In this document: positions 6,163 to 13,309 of the stretch, piece by piece
Position numbering within the stretch: the first letter of the stretch is position 1
How the letters are laid out: the number at the start of each line of letters is the position of its first letter
DNA from: Pseudomonadota bacterium
Lineage (GTDB): Bacteria > Pseudomonadota > Alphaproteobacteria > UBA9655
Direction: 5' to 3'
Assembly (NCBI GenBank): GCA_021809225.1
Contig: JAKBAL010000012.1
Location: forward strand, 1 to 13,309
DNA: 13,309 nucleotides
Made by a program: the position numbers and the translations under genes
Notes under the pieces: generated by a model
Database searches by the model: none
The model's input: the letters and a program-made list of their open reading frames with translations, nothing else
Told to the model about the DNA's origin: nothing

Positions 6163-7637
6163 AAAAGAGTTTTTTATTTATCACTGTTATAGCTGCTATG
6201 ATCTTAGGTGTCTTTATTGGATGGTACTCGGGTCATTTTACAACAAATGTTGAAAAAGCGGAAAGGAAACCGCTCTATTGGATGGATTCAATGGATCCTC
6301 AAACTCGTTACCCTGGTCCAGGTAAAGCGCGAATGGGGATGGAACTGTCGCCTGTCTACCCTGAGGAAACAAAAGCTACAGAGACTCCAGGAACGATTCA
6401 TATTTCTCCTGCTATTGTTAATAATCTCGGTGTACGTACTGTCCTGGCGAGCAAGGGGACGTTAAAAAGGGGAATAGAAACGGTAGGTTACGTTGAACCT
6501 AATGAAAATAAAATTAGTCATATCAATTCATATGCAGAGGGTTGGATTGAAAAACTTCTCGTGAAGACCCTTGAAGAACCTGTAAAAAAGGGACAACTCC
6601 TTTTCCAACTTTATTCACCGATGCTTGTGAACGCTCAGGAAGAATATCTTATTGCCTTAGAAAGTAAAAATAAGTATTTGATTGATGCTTCTTATAAAAA
6701 ATTATTGGCATTTCGCATTTCTGACCAGCAGATTCAGCAATTAAAACAAACACGCAAAGTCAATCAACTCATAAATATTTACGCACCACAGAATGGGATT
6801 TTATCAAAACTCAACGTTCGTGAAGGAGCACATGTGACGCCTCAAACTGAAATTATGAGTTTAGTCGATCTTACCAGCATTTGGATGGATGCTCAAATCT
6901 ATGAAGAACAAGCCAATTGGGTCAAAGTTGGTGGGGCGGCAGAAGCTCGACTTCCAGCTTTTCCTGATAAGATGTGGAAAGGGGAAGTCGACTACGTTTA
7001 CCCCCAAGTGGACCCCAAGACACGCACCGTTAAGGCGAGATTTCGGTTCGATAATCCAGACGTTATTTTGAAACCCAATATGTATACTTATATTAAGTTA
7101 CTTACGGAAATAAAACCAAATGTACTGACCATTCCCATCGAAGCGCTTATTCGGACGAGTAAAGGGGATCACGTTATTATCTCCTTAGGACAAGGACGCT
7201 TTGATGTACGTTCGGTGGCGACAGGTATAGAATCTGGAGACCAAGTCGAAATTTTATCTGGGTTAAATCCTGGAGAGCAGGTGGTGATTTCCGGACAATT
7301 TCTCATCGATTCAGAAGCAAACTTAAAAGCAAGTTTTCAACGGTTAGAAACTCAAAAAGTGGATAACGATCCTTCACTCAATAAAAAACCTAACATTATT
7401 ATAGGGCATGGAACGATCGAAGCTATTGATCTTGAGAAGCACCAGCTGACAATTAAACATGACCTAATAAAAGAAATTAATTGGCCTGCAATGACTATGG
7501 CGTTTGACGTTGCTGAGAAAGTAGACCTACGTCAATGGCAGGAAGGAACTATCATAAATTTTCAACTAGAAAAAGATAAGGCCAATCAAATGGAAATTAT
7601 CCATATTGAGAAGGCCAATAACGAAAAAGGCACATAA
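6159..7637 (+). CDS. cusB: CusB-like periplasmic adaptor with fused CusF copper-chaperone domain
   Basis: This is the 492-residue membrane-fusion protein linking CusA to CusC. It starts at a GTG with AAGGAG (6146-6151) inside cusC. An N-terminal membrane anchor (about 4-22) leads to a heavy-metal-binding domain at 39-68 (LYWMDSMDPQ, M45, M59, M61). The barrel-sandwich and beta-barrel parts follow (GWIEKLLVK at 128-136, IYAPQNGILSKLNVREG, LPAFP, VYPQVDPKTRTVKARF). The last about 75 residues (415-485) are a CusF domain: H434, W442, M445 and M447 keep the spacing of E. coli CusF H36, W44, M47 and M49. This lets the adaptor itself capture Cu(I)/Ag(I) and pass it to the pump. Its stop overlaps the cusA start (TAATG). 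Confidence 0.92.
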   Translation: MKKSFLFITVIAAMILGVFIGWYSGHFTTNVEKAERKPLYWMDSMDPQTRYPGPGKARMGMELSPVYPEETKATETPGTIHISPAIVNNLGVRTVLASKGTLKRGIETVGYVEPNENKISHINSYAEGWIEKLLVKTLEEPVKKGQLLFQLYSPMLVNAQEEYLIALESKNKYLIDASYKKLLAFRISDQQIQQLKQTRKVNQLINIYAPQNGILSKLNVREGAHVTPQTEIMSLVDLTSIWMDAQIYEEQANWVKVGGAAEARLPAFPDKMWKGEVDYVYPQVDPKTRTVKARFRFDNPDVILKPNMYTYIKLLTEIKPNVLTIPIEALIRTSKGDHVIISLGQGRFDVRSVATGIESGDQVEILSGLNPGEQVVISGQFLIDSEANLKASFQRLETQKVDNDPSLNKKPNIIIGHGTIEAIDLEKHQLTIKHDLIKEINWPAMTMAFDVAEKVDLRQWQEGTIINFQLEKDKANQMEIIHIEKANNEKGT

Positions 7638-10600
7638 TGATTACGGAGATTATTCGTTGGTCGATTCAAAATCGTTTTTTAGTATTGCTTGCAACTGTAT
7701 TATTAGTGTTTTGGGGAATTTATACTCTTAAAAATATTGCTGTGGATGCGATTCCTGATTTATCCGATATTCAAGTCATTATTAAAACGGATTTTCCGGG
7801 GCAAGCTCCGCAAGTTGTGGAAGATCAAGTCACATATCCCCTGACAACCACTATGTTAGCCGTACCAGGAGCTGTTACTGTGCGAGGAGAATCGGGCTTT
7901 GGCGTTTCCTATGTTTACATTATTTTTAAAGATGGGACAGATCTTTATTGGACCCGCTCGCGTGTCTTAGAATATTTAAGTCAAATCACCACTCAACTCC
8001 CTCCAGAGGCACGCATAGCGTTAGGACCGGATGCGACAGGAGTTGGCTGGGTTTATGAATATGCATTAGTTGATCGTACGGGCAACCATGATTTATCCCA
8101 GCTTACGAGCTTACAAAATTGGTTTCTTAAGTACGAGCTCCAAAAAGTACCAGGCGTCGCTGAAGTTGCTACAGCTGGTGGTATGGTGCGCCAGTATCAA
8201 ATCACCTTAGATCCTAATCGATTGCGCGCTTATGGGCTCACACTCAATCAAGTGAAACAAGCGGTTCAACGAGGGAATCGTGAAGCTGGTGGTTCTGCCA
8301 TTGAAATGGGTGAAGCTGAATACATGGTAAGAGTAGGCGGCTATTTGAAATCAATCCAAGATATCGATCAAGTTCCCGTGGGACTTGGGAAGAATGGGGT
8401 TCCAATTCTTATGAAAGATGTTGCTGTCGTTCAACTCGGCCCTGAAATGCGTCGTGGAATTGCTGAGTTGAATGGCGAAGGGGAAGTTGTGGGCGGCATT
8501 ATCGTCATGCGTTATGGGCAAAATGCGATGGAAACAATTGCGGGCGTAAAAGAAAAACTTTCTCAACTGAAATCGAGTTTACCGCAGGGGGTAGAACTTA
8601 TTGAAACTTACGATCGTTCCAGTTTAATTCAACGGGCAATTGATACATTACGTGATAAATTGATCGAAGAATTTATTTTAGTGTCTCTCATTTGTATCGC
8701 TTTTTTATTTCATTTTCGATCTTCGCTGGTCATTATTATCAGCTTGCCGATCGGGATTCTTGTTGCTTTATGTATCATGCATTTACAGGGCATTAATGCC
8801 AATATCATGTCTTTAGGGGGGATTGCCATTGCCATTGGAGCTATGGTTGATGCGGCTATCGTCATGATTGAAAATGTCCACAAGCATTTCGAACATGATA
8901 CAATTACAGAAGAAAATCGTTGGAAAATCATTCAACAAGCAGCGATTGAAGTGGGCCCCCCTTTATTTTTTTCCTTATTAATTATTACCTTTAGTTTCCT
9001 GCCTATTTTTGCTCTGCAAGCTCAAGAAGGGCGATTGTTTGCTCCTCTTGCTTACACAAAAACCTATGCGATGGCCACTGCTGCGGGTCTTTCTATCACG
9101 CTTGTCCCTGTCTTGATGGGGTATCTCATTCGTGGTAAAATCAGGACTGAGCAACAAAATCCATTAAATCGAGCGCTCTATGCCATTTATTACCCTGTCA
9201 TTCAAGCCATATTAAAGACCCCCAAAACGATCCTCGCCATTGCTGTTCTCATTGTGCTTGTGGGGTATTGGCCTCTCTTACGTTTGGGAAGTGAGTTCAT
9301 GCCCGAGTTAGATGAAGGTGATCTTTTGTATATGCCAACGACTTTTCCAAGTATTTCAGCGGGTAAGGCACAGCAACTTTTGCAACAAACCGACAAGCTC
9401 ATTAAAAGCTTTCCCGAAGTGAAGAGTGTTTTTGGAAAAATCGGGCGCGCTGAAACCGCTACTGATCCAGCTGGCCTTTCTATGATGGAAACCATCATTC
9501 AGTTTAAACCCAAAAGTGAATGGCGGTCGGGTATGAACATGGAAAAATTACGTGCAGAACTAGAATCACAAGTCAAATTGCCCGGATTATCAAATGCATG
9601 GGTTATGCCCATTCGTACACGTATTGATATGTTGGCAACGGGTATTAAAACGCCCGTTGGAATCAAAGTGATTGGTCCTGATTTAAAAACGATTCAAGAA
9701 ATTGGTCAGCGACTCGAGAAAGTCCTTAAACAAGTTCCTGGAACGGTGTCTGTTTATGCAGAGCGCGTGGCAAGCGCTCGGTATGTTCAAATCGACATCA
9801 ATAGACTTGAAGCGGCACGTTATGGCTTAAATATCGATGATATTCAAGATATCATCAAAACAGCCGTAGGGGGGATGAATATCTCTCAAACCATAGAAGG
9901 CAGGGAGCGTTATCCTGTTGATCTTCGTTATCCGAGAGATATTCGTGATTCATTGGAAAAACTAAAAACTCTCCCCCTTGTGACACCTAATGGCGCAATA
10001 CTTCCTTTAAGTGAAGTCGCACATGTATACATCACTGAAGGTTCTGACATGATTCGAAGTGAAAATGCGCGTTTAAATGGCTGGGTATTCGTGGATATTG
10101 CAGGGCGTGATTTGAGTACTTATGTGCAAGAAGCCCAACGAGTCATTAAACAAGATGTTAAATTACCTCCTGGTTATTCCTTAACGTGGTCTGGGCAATA
10201 TGAATATTTAGAGCGCGCGAAAGAACGTTTAATGGTTGTCGCACCCTTTACTTTGCTTGTTATATTTTTTCTCCTTTATTTTTGTTTTCGACGTTTTTCA
10301 GAAGTCATTATTATTTTAACCACACTGCCTCTTGCTTTAGTAGGTGGGCTTTGGTTGGTGTATATATTGGGGTATAACTTATCCATTGCAGTCGGAATTG
10401 GCTTTATTGCTTTAGCGGGCGTTGCTGCTGAAACAGGTGTGATTATGCTCATCTATCTCAATCAAGCATTCGCTAAACATCAACAGCGGGCTGAGCAAGA
10501 AAATCGACTTTTTATAAGGGAAGATCTAGAGAATGCAGTAACCGAAGGGGCCTTGCTCCGCTTAAGGCCTAAAATGATGACTGTTTGTGCCATTATCGGA

Positions 10601-10753
10601 GGGCTCCTTCCTATCATGTTCTTCGGGGGAACAGGTTCTGAGGTTATGCGCCGTATTGCAGCCCCTATGGTGGGTGGGATGGTAAGCGCAACGTTACTCA
10701 CACTCGTTATGATTCCTGCTGTTTTTCTCTTATGGAAGAGGCGAGAGTCCTAA
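7637..10753 (+). CDS. cusA: CusA-like heavy-metal RND efflux pump
   Basis: This 1038-residue inner-membrane HME-RND transporter is the proton-driven component of CusCBA. The first membrane segment is at about 14-31, and others cluster at about 345-500 and 865-1030. TM4 carries the HME4-type signature GAMVDAAIVMIEN with proton-relay D405. Metal-site methionines M566 (LLYMPTT), M616 (AGLSMMET) and M665 (TRIDMLATG) lie exactly 7 residues before E. coli CusA M573, M623 and M672, supporting Cu(I)/Ag(I) specificity. The length is normal and the frame intact. In the porter domain, GESGFGVS (84-91) replaces the usual FGDS-type motif, with V in place of D. AAAGG (7626-7630) precedes the ATG. No terminator is visible after the stop. 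Confidence 0.95.
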   Translation: MITEIIRWSIQNRFLVLLATVLLVFWGIYTLKNIAVDAIPDLSDIQVIIKTDFPGQAPQVVEDQVTYPLTTTMLAVPGAVTVRGESGFGVSYVYIIFKDGTDLYWTRSRVLEYLSQITTQLPPEARIALGPDATGVGWVYEYALVDRTGNHDLSQLTSLQNWFLKYELQKVPGVAEVATAGGMVRQYQITLDPNRLRAYGLTLNQVKQAVQRGNREAGGSAIEMGEAEYMVRVGGYLKSIQDIDQVPVGLGKNGVPILMKDVAVVQLGPEMRRGIAELNGEGEVVGGIIVMRYGQNAMETIAGVKEKLSQLKSSLPQGVELIETYDRSSLIQRAIDTLRDKLIEEFILVSLICIAFLFHFRSSLVIIISLPIGILVALCIMHLQGINANIMSLGGIAIAIGAMVDAAIVMIENVHKHFEHDTITEENRWKIIQQAAIEVGPPLFFSLLIITFSFLPIFALQAQEGRLFAPLAYTKTYAMATAAGLSITLVPVLMGYLIRGKIRTEQQNPLNRALYAIYYPVIQAILKTPKTILAIAVLIVLVGYWPLLRLGSEFMPELDEGDLLYMPTTFPSISAGKAQQLLQQTDKLIKSFPEVKSVFGKIGRAETATDPAGLSMMETIIQFKPKSEWRSGMNMEKLRAELESQVKLPGLSNAWVMPIRTRIDMLATGIKTPVGIKVIGPDLKTIQEIGQRLEKVLKQVPGTVSVYAERVASARYVQIDINRLEAARYGLNIDDIQDIIKTAVGGMNISQTIEGRERYPVDLRYPRDIRDSLEKLKTLPLVTPNGAILPLSEVAHVYITEGSDMIRSENARLNGWVFVDIAGRDLSTYVQEAQRVIKQDVKLPPGYSLTWSGQYEYLERAKERLMVVAPFTLLVIFFLLYFCFRRFSEVIIILTTLPLALVGGLWLVYILGYNLSIAVGIGFIALAGVAAETGVIMLIYLNQAFAKHQQRAEQENRLFIREDLENAVTEGALLRLRPKMMTVCAIIGGLLPIMFFGGTGSEVMRRIAAPMVGGMVSATLLTLVMIPAVFLLWKRRES

Positions 10754-10858
10754 TGCACCTTATCTGTAAGTGAGAATGGTCAATGACTAGCGAAGACTAC
10801 AGGATTGTTTTGATAAATTAATAGCCTATCACACCTACGTCTAAACACATAACAGAGT

Positions 10859-11581
10859 TTATTCAACTTTCTTAAAAATCGCTCCATAGTGGTAAGGAGG
10901 AAGCTCAACAAGTGATTTTAATACAAAGCCTGAAGGTAGAAGAGTTTTTTCAACTTCTTCTGGAGACATACGCATTTCTGACTTAGGACCTCTAGGGAGC
11001 CCTAGCGCAGTTGTTTCTTCACGTGGTAGTTTGTGCCAATTGATAATAGCAAGCTCTCCTTCTGACTTTAAGATAGAGAATATACTCTTACTCATAGCTT
11101 CTTTGTCAGGAATTCCATGAAATGTATTGGCAATTAAAACAAAATCTACTGGTTCTGGAACTAATTCAGAAAGCTTCATTGCGTCCCCTTGTATCCAGTG
11201 AAGATTTGTTAACCCTCTAATCTCTGCTTCTTTTCTTGCTTGTTCAAGAAGATCTGCGTCGAGCTCAATTCCATAAACTTTAGAGCTAACCTCAGCTAAA
11301 GGAAAAGTAAAATATCCATCCCCACAACACAAATCAATAGAAGTTGATTCCTTTTTAACACCTAAAGAAAGAATAACGCCTTTAGGATCAGGCCATAAAG
11401 TATGCCACCAATCAGCATCTGGCATTGAAGTTGCTGGGAACATAGGATTGTGTGCTACTTTTACTGAATGTTGGGCAAGATCTTCATCTCCTATCATGCA
11501 AAAAGAAGGCGATTGATAAGAGAAAAGTGAAATTATGCAGCCTACAGCTATTTTTATACTTAATCTTTTTTTGTGTATCAT
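10859..11581 (-). CDS. Signal-peptide-bearing class I SAM methyltransferase next to arsC
   Basis: I place the start at the ATG at 11581 (240 residues), which has AAGAG six bases upstream, rather than the TTG two codons earlier, which has none. A signal peptide (KIAVGCIISLFSYQSPSFC) ends just before MIGDEDLAQ. The domain matches a proteobacterial methyltransferase family by MPDADWWHTLWPDPKG, motif I SIDLCCGDGYFTFPL, YGIELD, GDAMKL, LIANTFHGIPDKEA, NWHKLPREETTALGLPRGP and PPYHYGAIFKK. Members of that family are usually cytosolic, so the leader is an addition. It lies 58 bp after arsC on the same strand and may share its transcript. The substrate is unknown; it lacks the recognisable cysteine pattern of ArsM arsenite methyltransferases. 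Confidence 0.82.
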   Translation of the reverse strand: MIHKKRLSIKIAVGCIISLFSYQSPSFCMIGDEDLAQHSVKVAHNPMFPATSMPDADWWHTLWPDPKGVILSLGVKKESTSIDLCCGDGYFTFPLAEVSSKVYGIELDADLLEQARKEAEIRGLTNLHWIQGDAMKLSELVPEPVDFVLIANTFHGIPDKEAMSKSIFSILKSEGELAIINWHKLPREETTALGLPRGPKSEMRMSPEEVEKTLLPSGFVLKSLVELPPYHYGAIFKKVE

Positions 11582-11639
11582 ATACAACTCTTTTATAAGG
11601 TGAATTTAAGATTTTAGTAATGAAAATATTATTCATTAT

Positions 11640-12275
11640 TTATTTTATATGATTTAAGTCTCTTAATGTATTCAATAGCTTTAGTGTATGAAGCTGAATT
11701 GCATTACTCGTTGTACGAACTTGATTTAAAACTGCTTCTTCGTCCGAAAAATCTATAGCAGGAGCTTCGATTGACCAATGAAGTCTAGAGGTTCCCTTTG
11801 GTAGCATAGGACATTGTTCATCAGAGCTATTGCAAGTTGTTATGACAAGGTCAGCCCATTCGATCATAGAATCATTTAACTTTTTAGAGGAGTGATCCTT
11901 AATATCAACTCCAGACTCTTCCATTACTTGGATTGCTTTAGGGTTTAAAGGTCGAGGATTAAGACCAGCTGACATTAATTCAACAGAATCACCACCCAAG
12001 GACTTTGCCCATCCCTCAGCTAATTGAGAACGAGTAGCATTTCCTGCACATAAGAATAAAATACGCAGCTTAGAATCTTCTCTTTTCTTTTCGATACCCT
12101 TCAAAACTTCTAGTTCATCTTCTTTGTATACACTAACTATCTTAGAAGATGAAAAATCCCTTTCCTCTTCTTCTATCATACCAAAGCAAGAAAACTGGAA
12201 CAAAAAACTTGCACATACAAAAGCGGTAGATATTTTCATGATTAAATTCTGTTTATTTTGCTTATACTTCATCAT
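11640..12275 (-). CDS. arsC: Thioredoxin-type arsenate reductase with N-terminal signal peptide
   Basis: The 211-residue protein starts at the first of two adjacent ATGs, preceded by a GGGGGGAG site (about 12288-12281). A leader with a hydrophobic core (14-32, ISTAFVCASFLFQFSCFG) ends before MIEEEERD. The low-molecular-weight phosphatase fold starts near 69: the P-loop CAGNATR places nucleophile C76 and R82. C148 and C155 in TTCNSSDEQCPM keep the seven-residue spacing of the resolving cysteines C82 and C89 of S. aureus pI258 ArsC, and LHW (165-167) matches its EHW motif. This favours arsenate reductase over tyrosine phosphatase. The fourth cysteine (C15 of pI258) is Thr here. The enzyme normally needs cytosolic thioredoxin, so a secreted form is unusual. 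Confidence 0.82.
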   Translation of the reverse strand: MMKYKQNKQNLIMKISTAFVCASFLFQFSCFGMIEEEERDFSSSKIVSVYKEDELEVLKGIEKKREDSKLRILFLCAGNATRSQLAEGWAKSLGGDSVELMSAGLNPRPLNPKAIQVMEESGVDIKDHSSKKLNDSMIEWADLVITTCNSSDEQCPMLPKGTSRLHWSIEAPAIDFSDEEAVLNQVRTTSNAIQLHTLKLLNTLRDLNHIK

Positions 12276-12453
12276 ATGTAGCTCCCCCCTCTTATGATTG
12301 ATTTTATTAAACTGATTAGTCGATTAAACCACACATTAAATTATTTTCTAAGTCACTGCAAGAATATTTTTTGCTAAATACATGAGACGACTCTACACAG
12401 TAATCCTACTAACTTTAATTACGGACATATAAAAAGTAGTCCCGAAATTTTGG

Positions 12454-12576
12454 TTGATTGAGTTGATAGAGTCACTTACGGAGAGAGATCTCTTAAAATC
12501 CGCAATACGAAACGTGGAAAACCTTAGAGAAAAAATAAATAAGGCTCTCCTTAAAGCACAAGACACATTAATTTGA
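12454..12576 (+). other. Short open stretch, possible gene remnant
   Basis: From TTG at 12454 a frame reads about 40 residues (LIELIESLTERDLLKSAIRN then VENLREKINKALLKAQDTLI) to a TGA at 12574. It looks like amphipathic helices and is open back to 12433, but it has no ATG and no ribosome-binding site. It may be the decayed end of an older gene. I recognise no family. Confidence 0.2.
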
Positions 12577-12589
12577 TTTGTGCTATGAT
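12560..12589 (+). promoter_or_regulatory. Possible promoter giving a leaderless transcript
   Basis: AAGACA (12560-12565, 4 of 6) and TATGAT (12584-12589, 5 of 6) lie 18 bp apart. The expected start is at about 12596, the A of the downstream ATG. No ribosome-binding site precedes that ATG, which agrees with a leaderless message. Confidence 0.3.
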
Positions 12590-12595
12590 TATTTT

Positions 12596-13309
12596 ATGAA
12601 CTCTGTCCTACGTATCATCTTTCTATTACAGTTTTGTTTGGGATTTAAGCTCAACGCCCTGCTTTCTGCTAGCGATATTTGTGCACATAAAGAGAGGATC
12701 CATAGCATTATCATTGGCGGGATTAGGGCACCTGGGCATTGGCTTTATCCTAGCGTGGATAAAGTTTATGATGAAGATGATAAGCGTGTTCTTATCATTA
12801 ATGATCTTTCTATGACCAACCCTGATGTCCAGATTGAAGTGCAAAATAGCACACTCCCTGTTCTTGAAGAAAAGCTTGCTTGTTTAAAAGGGAGCGTCAA
12901 GCAAATCTTATTTGAGCATGTGGGCTATGGGCTTCATGAAAAACATTTTGATTATGTCATTCAATTTTTAGTTTCTCTTTTAAAGCCTGGGGGTAAGATA
13001 GTATACACCTCCTATCGCGTACCATTTTCTTACTCTGATTCTCAAACACGTCAAAGAAAAAAATATCTTCCCATAGGTCCAGACTTATGCCAACTCCTCG
13101 GAATTCCAGAACCTAAGATTATCTATAAATTTCGACCTTATCAAATAACCTCTAAAGGATATCACCTTGAAAATGAGCTAAAATCACTCAATCATCACAT
13201 TCATCAGAAAGTCCAGACTCTGCTTGAAGTGAATTCTTGCTATAATATTGAAAATGATCCTGAAATTTTAAAATTAATGAAAAGGGCTAAAAGTATCTTT
13301 AATCATTCG
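12596..13309 (+). CDS. Partial exported protein, methyltransferase-like (runs off window)
   Basis: The frame is open from the ATG at 12596 to the window edge (238 codons, no stop). The N terminus is a signal peptide (VLRIIFLLQFCLGFKLNALLSA, cut near 23-25). The region around residues 105-143 resembles the last part of a class I methyltransferase core: KQILFEHVGYGLHEK, a helix VIQFLVSLLKPGGK, then IVYTSYRV as the following strand. The usual Gly-rich motif I is not clear; IIIGGIRAPG (38-47) is the only candidate, so SAM binding is uncertain. The tail is helical and Lys/Glu-rich. It is divergent from arsC. It could instead be a diverged effector with a Rossmann-like fold. Confidence 0.6.
   Translation, partial: MNSVLRIIFLLQFCLGFKLNALLSASDICAHKERIHSIIIGGIRAPGHWLYPSVDKVYDEDDKRVLIINDLSMTNPDVQIEVQNSTLPVLEEKLACLKGSVKQILFEHVGYGLHEKHFDYVIQFLVSLLKPGGKIVYTSYRVPFSYSDSQTRQRKKYLPIGPDLCQLLGIPEPKIIYKFRPYQITSKGYHLENELKSLNHHIHQKVQTLLEVNSCYNIENDPEILKLMKRAKSIFNHS

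Larger units (their letters stand above)
12276..12595. other. Intergenic region between arsC and the terminal exported-protein gene
   Basis: These 320 bp separate divergent genes and should hold both promoters. A short open stretch without a clear start (12454-12576) is described separately. A 10-bp palindrome AGAGATCTCT lies at 12484-12493. No tRNA, terminator or long repeat is visible. Confidence 0.4.

Noticed and set aside
9202..9498. 98-codon ORF antisense to cusA
   Set aside because: It lies wholly inside cusA, with no ribosome-binding site and no recognisable domain; it is a coding shadow.
11582..11587. TTG at 11587 as start of the ArsC-linked methyltransferase
   Set aside because: The purine-rich AAAGAG directly abuts it, leaving no spacing, whereas the ATG at 11581 is six bases downstream of it.
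11640..12275. Reading the ArsC-like protein as a plain low-molecular-weight tyrosine phosphatase
   Set aside because: The two extra cysteines spaced seven residues apart and the LHW motif fit thioredoxin-coupled ArsC better; activity is still unproven.
12626..12844. 72-codon minus-strand ORF
   Set aside because: It is opposite the signal-peptide-bearing gene starting at 12596, which has a much longer open frame and a protein-like product.
1..13309. CRISPR array, tRNA or rRNA genes
   Set aside because: No regularly spaced direct repeats and no cloverleaf or rRNA-like segments were seen on reading both strands.

Overview
The window reads as an accessory stretch of an AT-rich Gram-negative genome. 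It holds a TolC/RND efflux system, many Sec-type signal peptides and several insertion sequences. Enzymes that are normally cytosolic but here carry N-terminal signal peptides, together with a small Sel1-repeat protein, resemble what is seen in host-associated bacteria of amoebae and protists (Holosporales/Paracaedibacter-like Alphaproteobacteria, or Legionellales-like groups). That taxonomic reading is inference; no rRNA or housekeeping marker is present.

Layout. (1) Positions 1-1622: an IS110-family element on the minus strand. Its DEDD transposase (1337-60) is preceded by a 21-codon lysine-rich mini-ORF that overlaps it (1399-1334). Upstream lies a promoter-led, strongly structured non-coding segment (about 1587-1430) that fits a bridge RNA. 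The transposase is frameshifted near its C terminus. (2) 1777-2364, minus: an exported Sel1-repeat protein. (3) 2541-3376: an IS5-family (IS427-like) element with 15-bp terminal inverted repeats and a split DDE transposase. (4) 3402-4496, minus: an exported SAM-methyltransferase-like protein. (5) 4557-4656: a 100-bp MITE-like inverted-repeat element. (6) 4885-10753, plus: a tightly overlapping cusC-cusB-cusA operon for Cu(I)/Ag(I) efflux. CusB has an N-terminal Met-rich metal-binding domain and a fused C-terminal CusF chaperone domain. A TGTACA-N7-TGTACA dyad lies upstream. (7) 12275-10859, minus: a two-gene unit of a thioredoxin-type arsenate reductase (ArsC) and a methyltransferase, both with signal peptides. 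(8) 12596-13309, plus: the start of another exported protein with a methyltransferase-like C-terminal half, running off the window.

How it fits together. The Cus operon and ArsC suggest a metal/metalloid defence island (Cu/Ag efflux, arsenate reduction), bracketed by insertion sequences. The unusual theme is that ArsC and two or three methyltransferase-fold proteins all carry export signals, although their usual cofactors (reduced thioredoxin, SAM) are cytosolic. In three proteins the predicted cleavage point is followed at once by Met and acidic residues, as if a signal peptide had been added in front of the original start codon. This suggests a set of proteins sent to the envelope or to a host cell. 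The second main point is the candidate bridge RNA of the IS110 element, where the predicted transcription start falls on the first base of a perfect 9-bp closing stem.
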